Shown piece by piece: positions 18,389 to 22,377 of a DNA stretch of 22,377 nucleotides. The notes under the pieces are model-generated. The model made no database searches. It saw nothing but the letters and a program-made list of their open reading frames with translations, and was not told where the DNA came from. This DNA is from Rhodospirillaceae bacterium (lineage in GTDB: Bacteria > Pseudomonadota > Alphaproteobacteria > MPNO01 > UBA2964). How positions within the stretch are numbered: the stretch's first letter is position 1; each line of letters starts with the position of its first letter. The stretch is from NCBI GenBank assembly GCA_002712335.1, contig PATI01000029.1, forward strand, positions 4,328 through 26,704. The letters run 5' to 3'. The position numbers were made by a program, and so were the translations under genes.

Positions 18389-19336
18389 ATGCACCCAGCT
18401 TATTCTGTAATTTTTTTCACAACATTTTCTGGAGCCGGATATGGTCTACTTTTTATCATGGGCCTTTTTGCAGCTGCGCAATGGGTCGACCCTGTTCGAT
18501 GGTTTGGTTTTACCGGATTTTTGTTCGCATTCTCTATGATAGTTAGTGGGTTATTTGCCTCCACATACCATCTTGGACATCCAGAAAGAGCCTGGCGGGC
18601 ATTATCTCAGTGGCGATCTTCGTGGCTATCACGAGAGGGTATTTTAGCTGTAGCCGGATTTTTCCCATTTAGTCTGTTCGCAATAGGCTGGGTAATTTTT
18701 GAAAATCATGGTGGCGCATGGCGACTGATGGCGGTTTTAACAATACTTTTTGCCGTCCTGACCGTGTACGCTACATCTATGATTTATGCCACACTCCGCA
18801 CTGTCCGCGCGTGGTTTAATCGTCACACCGTTCGGGTATATCTCGCGTTTTCTTTATGGACTGGAAGCATTTGGTTCAATCTTCTTGCTCATCTATTTGG
18901 TTTACATACACCAGGCATTGGGATGATTGTTGTCATCACCGGAATTCTTGCATTATGGATAAAACGGAAATATTGGATATTTTTAGACACCTCTCCTAAT
19001 TGGGTGCCTCCAGAGAATGCAACTGGACTTGGCAAGCTTGGTAAAGTAAAGCTGCTTGATTCCCCCAACACTCAAGAAAATTATGTGCAACAAGAGATGG
19101 GATTCAGTATCGCTCGAAAACACGCAGAGAAATTACGTCGATGGGCATTTTTTACCTACTTTCTTATTCCTTGGAGCCTTGCATTAATTACCGTTGAATC
19201 TGAACCTTGGATTAAAATACCGGGAGCAATACTTGCCGTAATTTTTGTTATGGTGGGGACAATGATAGAGCGTTGGTTATTCTTTGCGGAGGCAAAACAC
19301 ACCGTCATGCTTTACTATGGCGCGCCTGATTCTTGA
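18389..19336 (+). CDS. soeC: DmsC-family membrane anchor subunit, probable SoeC
   Basis: Integral membrane subunit (315 residues) that anchors the molybdoenzyme and exchanges electrons with the quinone pool. About eight hydrophobic segments are visible, starting at 7-30, 38-58, 84-104 and 112-133. The DmsC signature is present as STYHLGHPERAWRAL (58-72) followed by SSWLSREG (77-84). A longer hydrophilic loop (about 200-250) separates the sixth and seventh segments. It follows soeB by 19 bases and ends the operon, meeting a convergent gene after 10 bases. DmsC rather than NrfD-type anchoring is what SoeABC complexes use, which supports the operon assignment. Confidence 0.82.
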   Translation: MHPAYSVIFFTTFSGAGYGLLFIMGLFAAAQWVDPVRWFGFTGFLFAFSMIVSGLFASTYHLGHPERAWRALSQWRSSWLSREGILAVAGFFPFSLFAIGWVIFENHGGAWRLMAVLTILFAVLTVYATSMIYATLRTVRAWFNRHTVRVYLAFSLWTGSIWFNLLAHLFGLHTPGIGMIVVITGILALWIKRKYWIFLDTSPNWVPPENATGLGKLGKVKLLDSPNTQENYVQQEMGFSIARKHAEKLRRWAFFTYFLIPWSLALITVESEPWIKIPGAILAVIFVMVGTMIERWLFFAEAKHTVMLYYGAPDS

Positions 19337-19350
19337 TATAAATAGATCAA
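19333..19350. terminator. Weak bidirectional hairpin between convergent genes
   Basis: TTGAT and ATCAA (5-bp arms, 8-base spacer) enclose both stop codons, with a T5 run at 19356-19360 downstream on the plus strand. The stem is short and AT-rich, so it is at best a weak terminator. Confidence 0.2.
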
Positions 19351-20093
19351 ATTACTTTTTCGGTTGGGACACCCCTAACATCCATCTCGAAATCTAGCCC
19401 CTCTACAGGTGGACGGGCATAATGCCAAGTGAGTCCGCTTCTAGCTGCTCCTCGGGATATTATTTCATCCGCTAAAAACGGATACAAATTGTAAACTGTA
19501 TAACTTTGCGTAACGGTTGCATCACTCCATTTCTTCTCAAGAGCGGCCATCCGGGACTCCATCACAGAAAGGACGTACTTTGCTTTTTCATGCAGCGCAT
19601 TTGCTGATTGATCGCCTAACCGTATTATACGTTCACCATAGCCCCCCAATCCCTCTGGTGCTTCTGCCGAACCTGAAATTACAAAACTTGTTTTATTTTT
19701 TACGTCGGGAACAGTGTATGAAAAGGCCTCAAAACACGGCTCCGACGGAGGATCAACTTCTGGGCAAACATTAGACCTCGCGACTGGATTTTCATCGTTA
19801 TGAAAGATTTCCCAGCGTGCGAGCGTTTCTACGTAAATTCTATTAAAATCATTAAATCCTGTTTCCGTAAATGGCGCTGGCGAACGTAACTCACATGCGC
19901 AGAGTGCGGTTAAAGGACGACCAATCCCAATCAAATGATCCGCTATACGTTTAAAACCTATATTAATTGGCAGTGGCTTTTTGAATTTGGTTCGTTCAAT
20001 ACAATAGCCCGGTTCAGCAGAAACCCCTCCAGAATATTGAAATGGTCCGCGAATAAAGCGATAACCGCCTTTATTGAATATTTCGGTTTCCAT
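19347..20093 (-). CDS. RidA-like two-domain protein, similar to CnbZ-type 2-aminomuconate deaminases
   Basis: A 248-residue cytoplasmic protein that I read as two RidA (YjgF/UK114)-like halves. The N-half has RGPFQYSGGVSA, CACELRSPAPFTETGFNDFN and NPVARSNVCP (Arg106 resembling the conserved RidA arginine). The C-half has LHEKAKYVLSVMESRMAALE, TQSYTVYNLYPF and EGLDFEMDVRGV, the usual helix-strand order of RidA. From memory the pattern fits proteins annotated as 2-amino-5-chloromuconate deaminase (CnbZ), which hydrolyse enamine/imine groups; I cannot confirm this by search. It lies 12 bases downstream of an aminotransferase on the same strand, consistent with processing an enamine or imine intermediate. 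The real substrate is unknown. Confidence 0.5.
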   Translation of the reverse strand: METEIFNKGGYRFIRGPFQYSGGVSAEPGYCIERTKFKKPLPINIGFKRIADHLIGIGRPLTALCACELRSPAPFTETGFNDFNRIYVETLARWEIFHNDENPVARSNVCPEVDPPSEPCFEAFSYTVPDVKNKTSFVISGSAEAPEGLGGYGERIIRLGDQSANALHEKAKYVLSVMESRMAALEKKWSDATVTQSYTVYNLYPFLADEIISRGAARSGLTWHYARPPVEGLDFEMDVRGVPTEKVI

Positions 20094-20105
20094 AAGTGAC
20101 TAATA

Positions 20106-21281
20106 CTATTGAATAACAGCACGTGCAGCCGGCAAAGCAACACCAGTCTTGATTGCAGCGTCCTGTTGCAACAGAGCATCTTCCATGGCACTCAAAAACA
20201 GGGTCACGTGTTCCTCTTTTGAACTTTGACCCATTAGACCGACACGCCAAACCTTTCCGGCAAGGTCCCCGAGACCTGTTCCAATCTCCAAATTATAACG
20301 CGACAATAGGGTAGCCCTAACTTTTGATTCATCTACCCCTTCGGGGATAGCCACCGTATTCAATTGAGGAAGACGGTATTTTTTTTCAACAACTAGTGAC
20401 AAGCCCATAGCCTCTAGCCCCTCTCTAAGAGCTCGATGCATTTTAGCGTGGCGTTCCCATGCCTGCTCAATACCTTCCTCCGCCAACATTACTAGGGCCT
20501 CGTGGATGGCGTATAGCGGATTAATGGGCGCTGTGTGATGGTAAACACGGGAGCCTTCACCACTCCAGTAGCCCATAACCAGATTTAAATCCATGAACCA
20601 ACTTTGTACCTTGTGATTTCGACTTCTTATAACATCAGCCGCTCTTTTACTAATAGTTATGGGCGAAATTCCCGGCATACATGAAAGGCATTTTTGAGAA
20701 CCAGAATAGATAGCATCCGCATACCAATCATCAGTGAGAACAGGAGTTCCTCCCAATGAGGTCACAGCATCTACTATCGATAGTACTCCATATTCGTTTG
20801 CCAAACCGCAAATTCGAGCAGCGTCAGACTGCACTCCGGTTGAGGTCTCAGCATGAACAAAGGCTAATGCCTTTGCATCAGAATTATTTTTTAATGCATC
20901 CTCTACTTTTTTAACATCTATTGGTTTACCCCAATCATCAGAAACCATCACAGGGGTGCCGCCACACCTCTCAACATTTTCTTTCATTCTCCCGCCAAAT
21001 GCTCCATTTTGACAAACTATAACTTTATCACCGGGCTCAATAAGGTTCACAAAACAAGTCTCCATACCTACAGAACCGGGACCAGAAACCGGTATCGTCA
21101 GCGAATTAGTTGTTTTAAATGTGTATCGGAGCAAATCTTTAATCTCTTCCATCATACGAGAAAATTCGGGGTCGAGATGGCCGATCGTAGGACGTGCCAT
21201 CGCTCCAAGGACCCTAGGGTGAACATCAGAAGGCCCGGGTCCCATAAGTTTTCTAATGGGGGGATTAAAAGAAGTTGTCAT
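20106..21281 (-). CDS. Class V PLP aminotransferase (alanine/serine-glyoxylate aminotransferase family)
   Basis: Pyridoxal-phosphate enzyme, 391 residues, fold type I. The N-terminal MGPGPSDVHPRVLGAM is characteristic of AGXT-type enzymes. HAETSTGV (143-150) and Asp171 in VDAVTS contact PLP, Lys197 in SGSQKCLS forms the Schiff base, and Arg346 in WRVGLMG matches the substrate-carboxylate arginine. Known members move amino groups from serine, alanine or 2-aminoethylphosphonate-like donors to glyoxylate or pyruvate. The ATG at 21281 is clear. The next gene downstream is a RidA-like protein, and the divergent neighbour is a UbiD-family decarboxylase, which suggests a dedicated catabolic role rather than general glycine metabolism; that part is inference. 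Confidence 0.85.
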   Translation of the reverse strand: MTTSFNPPIRKLMGPGPSDVHPRVLGAMARPTIGHLDPEFSRMMEEIKDLLRYTFKTTNSLTIPVSGPGSVGMETCFVNLIEPGDKVIVCQNGAFGGRMKENVERCGGTPVMVSDDWGKPIDVKKVEDALKNNSDAKALAFVHAETSTGVQSDAARICGLANEYGVLSIVDAVTSLGGTPVLTDDWYADAIYSGSQKCLSCMPGISPITISKRAADVIRSRNHKVQSWFMDLNLVMGYWSGEGSRVYHHTAPINPLYAIHEALVMLAEEGIEQAWERHAKMHRALREGLEAMGLSLVVEKKYRLPQLNTVAIPEGVDESKVRATLLSRYNLEIGTGLGDLAGKVWRVGLMGQSSKEEHVTLFLSAMEDALLQQDAAIKTGVALPAARAVIQ

Positions 21282-21391
21282 TTAGATATCTTTCTCTTTA
21301 AGAAAAAATATTATTCTAGAGTATAAAACTGATATAGAAAATGGTTGGCTATCTATATATTTTAATTAGGGAAAAGAGATATACTAAAAAT

Positions 21392-21404
21392 ATACAAAAT
21401 GTAT
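21392..21404. promoter_or_regulatory. 13-bp palindrome, operator-like
   Basis: ATACA-AAA-TGTAT has perfect 5-base arms in the divergent region, roughly midway between the two starts. The form fits a dimeric regulator such as a GntR-family protein, but the AT-rich context makes chance occurrence plausible. Confidence 0.3.
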
Positions 21405-21432
21405 TAAAAAAATAATTGCCAATACCATCAAG

Positions 21433-21466
21433 AGAACAGACAGGTGCAGTTGCACTCGTTTGTTCT
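21433..21466. promoter_or_regulatory. 34-bp imperfect inverted repeat upstream of ubiD-family gene
   Basis: Arms AGAACAGACAGGTGCA (21433-21448) and TGCACTCGTTTGTTCT (21451-21466) flank GT. In 16 aligned positions there are 13 Watson-Crick pairs, two G-T pairs and one mismatch; the inner GTGCA-GT-TGCAC is perfect. It overlaps the proposed -35 of the ubiD-family promoter, so it is most simply an operator. If the transcript starts further upstream it would instead be a strong RNA hairpin in the leader. It is less AT-rich than the surrounding spacer. Confidence 0.55.
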
Positions 21467-21487
21467 GCTCAGCAGGATAAATATAAT
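21460..21487 (+). promoter_or_regulatory. Candidate promoter of the ubiD-family gene
   Basis: TATAAT (21482-21487) is a perfect -10, 28 bases before the ATG. TTGTTC (21460-21465) at 16 bases matches only the TTG of a -35 and lies inside the inverted repeat. A weak -35 covered by a palindrome is what a regulated promoter would look like. Confidence 0.4.
21465..21475. repeat. 11-bp palindrome adjoining the large inverted repeat
   Basis: CTGCT-C-AGCAG, perfect 5-base arms, sharing two bases with the end of the 34-bp inverted repeat. It lies between the proposed -35 and -10. Confidence 0.4.
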
Positions 21488-21514
21488 TTTTTCCTTAACT
21501 AGGGTGACACTGTA

Positions 21515-22377
21515 ATGCGCGACCAATCATTTCGTGGCCATGTTCAGAATCTTGAACAGCAAGGTGAGCTCGTTCGTGTAGAGAAACCTGCGAGCCCAAC
21601 TGAAAATATTTCAGCTATTGGTTGGAAAACTTATGATCAATTCGGAAAATCAACCCTATTTACTAACATTGTTGGTTTTCCTGGTTGGCGAATAGCGAGC
21701 CAGGTTATCACGGACCGTCGTAAATGGGCTATCGGTCTAGGCGTATCAGAAGATGAAGTGATACCCACCGTAGTTCAGCGTATTAAAGAACCCTTAGAGC
21801 CAGTTTTAATTGCGGCAAAGGAAGCTCCCGTAAAAGACGTAATTCTCACTGGAGATGACGCTGACTTAACCAAACTTCCTGCAATGTGGACCTCTGAAAA
21901 TGATCCCGGCCCCTACATAGCTGCCGGTATGGCTGTGATCAAAGATCCAGAAACAGGGACTCGGAATATGTCATATCATCGACAGCAGATTTTAGGGCCA
22001 GATCGCAGTGGATTTTTAATATGTCCCCGTCACGCTTTGAGAACTTATCAAAAGTACCAAGCCCTTACTCAACCGATGCCAGTTGCAATGGTGATTGGTG
22101 TCCATCCCGCTATTTTGTATGCGGGAGGCTTCACAACTCGCTATGGGATCGATGAATTATCTTTAGCTGGTGGTTTGTTAGAGGACCCGGTCAGATTAGT
22201 AAAATGCGAGACAAGTGACCTGGAAGTACCGGCTGACGCTGAATTAATTATAGAAGGAGAAATCTTACCTGATGAGATGACTGAAGAAGGTCCTTTCGGG
22301 GAAGTAACAGGAGGATATGCAGAAGAAGGTTCAACAGAAGTATTCGTAGTCAAAGCTATCACCCATAGGAAGGATCC
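21515..22377 (+). CDS. UbiD-family prenylated-FMN-dependent decarboxylase, 3' truncated by window end
   Basis: An open frame runs from the ATG at 21515 to the window edge (287 codons plus two bases), about 60% of a UbiD-family protein. AGGGTG (21501-21506) lies 8 bases upstream. The family (de)carboxylates unsaturated or aromatic acids with prenylated FMN made by UbiX. The active-site set can be seen: Asn151-xxxx-Arg156 (NMSYHR) and the Glu pair Glu258/Glu263 in EEGPFGEVTGGY, with the five-residue spacing of the fungal Fdc1 Glu277/Glu282. The position next to an aminotransferase and a RidA-like deaminase, instead of ubiquinone genes, argues for a catabolic substrate rather than octaprenyl-hydroxybenzoate. 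The substrate is unknown and no ubiX is in view. Confidence 0.88.
   Translation, partial: MRDQSFRGHVQNLEQQGELVRVEKPASPTENISAIGWKTYDQFGKSTLFTNIVGFPGWRIASQVITDRRKWAIGLGVSEDEVIPTVVQRIKEPLEPVLIAAKEAPVKDVILTGDDADLTKLPAMWTSENDPGPYIAAGMAVIKDPETGTRNMSYHRQQILGPDRSGFLICPRHALRTYQKYQALTQPMPVAMVIGVHPAILYAGGFTTRYGIDELSLAGGLLEDPVRLVKCETSDLEVPADAELIIEGEILPDEMTEEGPFGEVTGGYAEEGSTEVFVVKAITHRKD

Noticed and set aside
14720..19336. Reading the molybdoenzyme operon as thiosulfate/polysulfide, tetrathionate, DMSO reductase or formate dehydrogenase
   Set aside because: Those catalytic subunits (except some formate dehydrogenases) normally carry a Tat leader, which is absent here. The DmsC-type anchor and divergent persulfide dioxygenase fit SoeABC better. 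No selenocysteine or formate-dehydrogenase-specific motif was seen.
22141..22362. 73-codon open frame on the minus strand inside the ubiD-family gene
   Set aside because: It lies fully opposite a conserved coding region with active-site residues; it is a shadow frame with no recognisable domain.

Overview
The window looks like part of an alphaproteobacterial chromosome, probably from an AT-leaning, free-living and perhaps marine member. The evidence is gene content and order: fabI then aroC, and on the opposite strand a histone deacetylase-family gene followed by xseB-ispA-dxs-tlyA-(TRAM/[4Fe-4S] RNA methyltransferase). From memory this is a typical alphaproteobacterial arrangement; I could not check it against a database. 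I see no tRNA, rRNA, CRISPR array, insertion sequence or phage gene. Every gene-free stretch is shorter than 300 bases.

Layout. (1) 152-2668, plus strand: a small glycine-zipper lipoprotein, enoyl-ACP reductase (fabI) and chorismate synthase (aroC). (2) 2665-8826, minus strand: a tightly packed run read as HDAC-family amidohydrolase, xseB, ispA, dxs, tlyA and the RNA uracil-methyltransferase, which converges on aroC with a 4-base overlap. Dxs and IspA form an isoprenoid module; the two methyltransferases act on RNA. (3) 9019-13668, plus strand: a two-gene RND efflux unit (periplasmic adaptor plus inner-membrane permease). (4) 13705-19336: a persulfide-dioxygenase-like metallo-beta-lactamase-fold protein (minus) divergent from a three-gene molybdoenzyme operon (plus) that best fits cytoplasmic sulfite dehydrogenase SoeABC. 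Together they suggest a route from persulfide sulfur to sulfite to sulfate with electrons passed to quinone. An FNR-type dyad lies in the shared intergenic region. (5) 19347-22377: an AGXT-type aminotransferase and a RidA-like deaminase-family protein (minus), divergent from a UbiD-family prFMN decarboxylase (plus) that runs off the window end. The divergent region holds strong palindromes.

The most interesting parts are the accessory right half: the sulfur module and the aminotransferase / RidA-like / UbiD module. Substrate assignments are inferences from family and context. No wholly unknown system is evident. The best candidates for new biology are the uncharacterised UbiD-linked cluster with its palindromic regulatory region and the RND pair, which has unusual adaptor tails and lacks canonical proton-relay residues.
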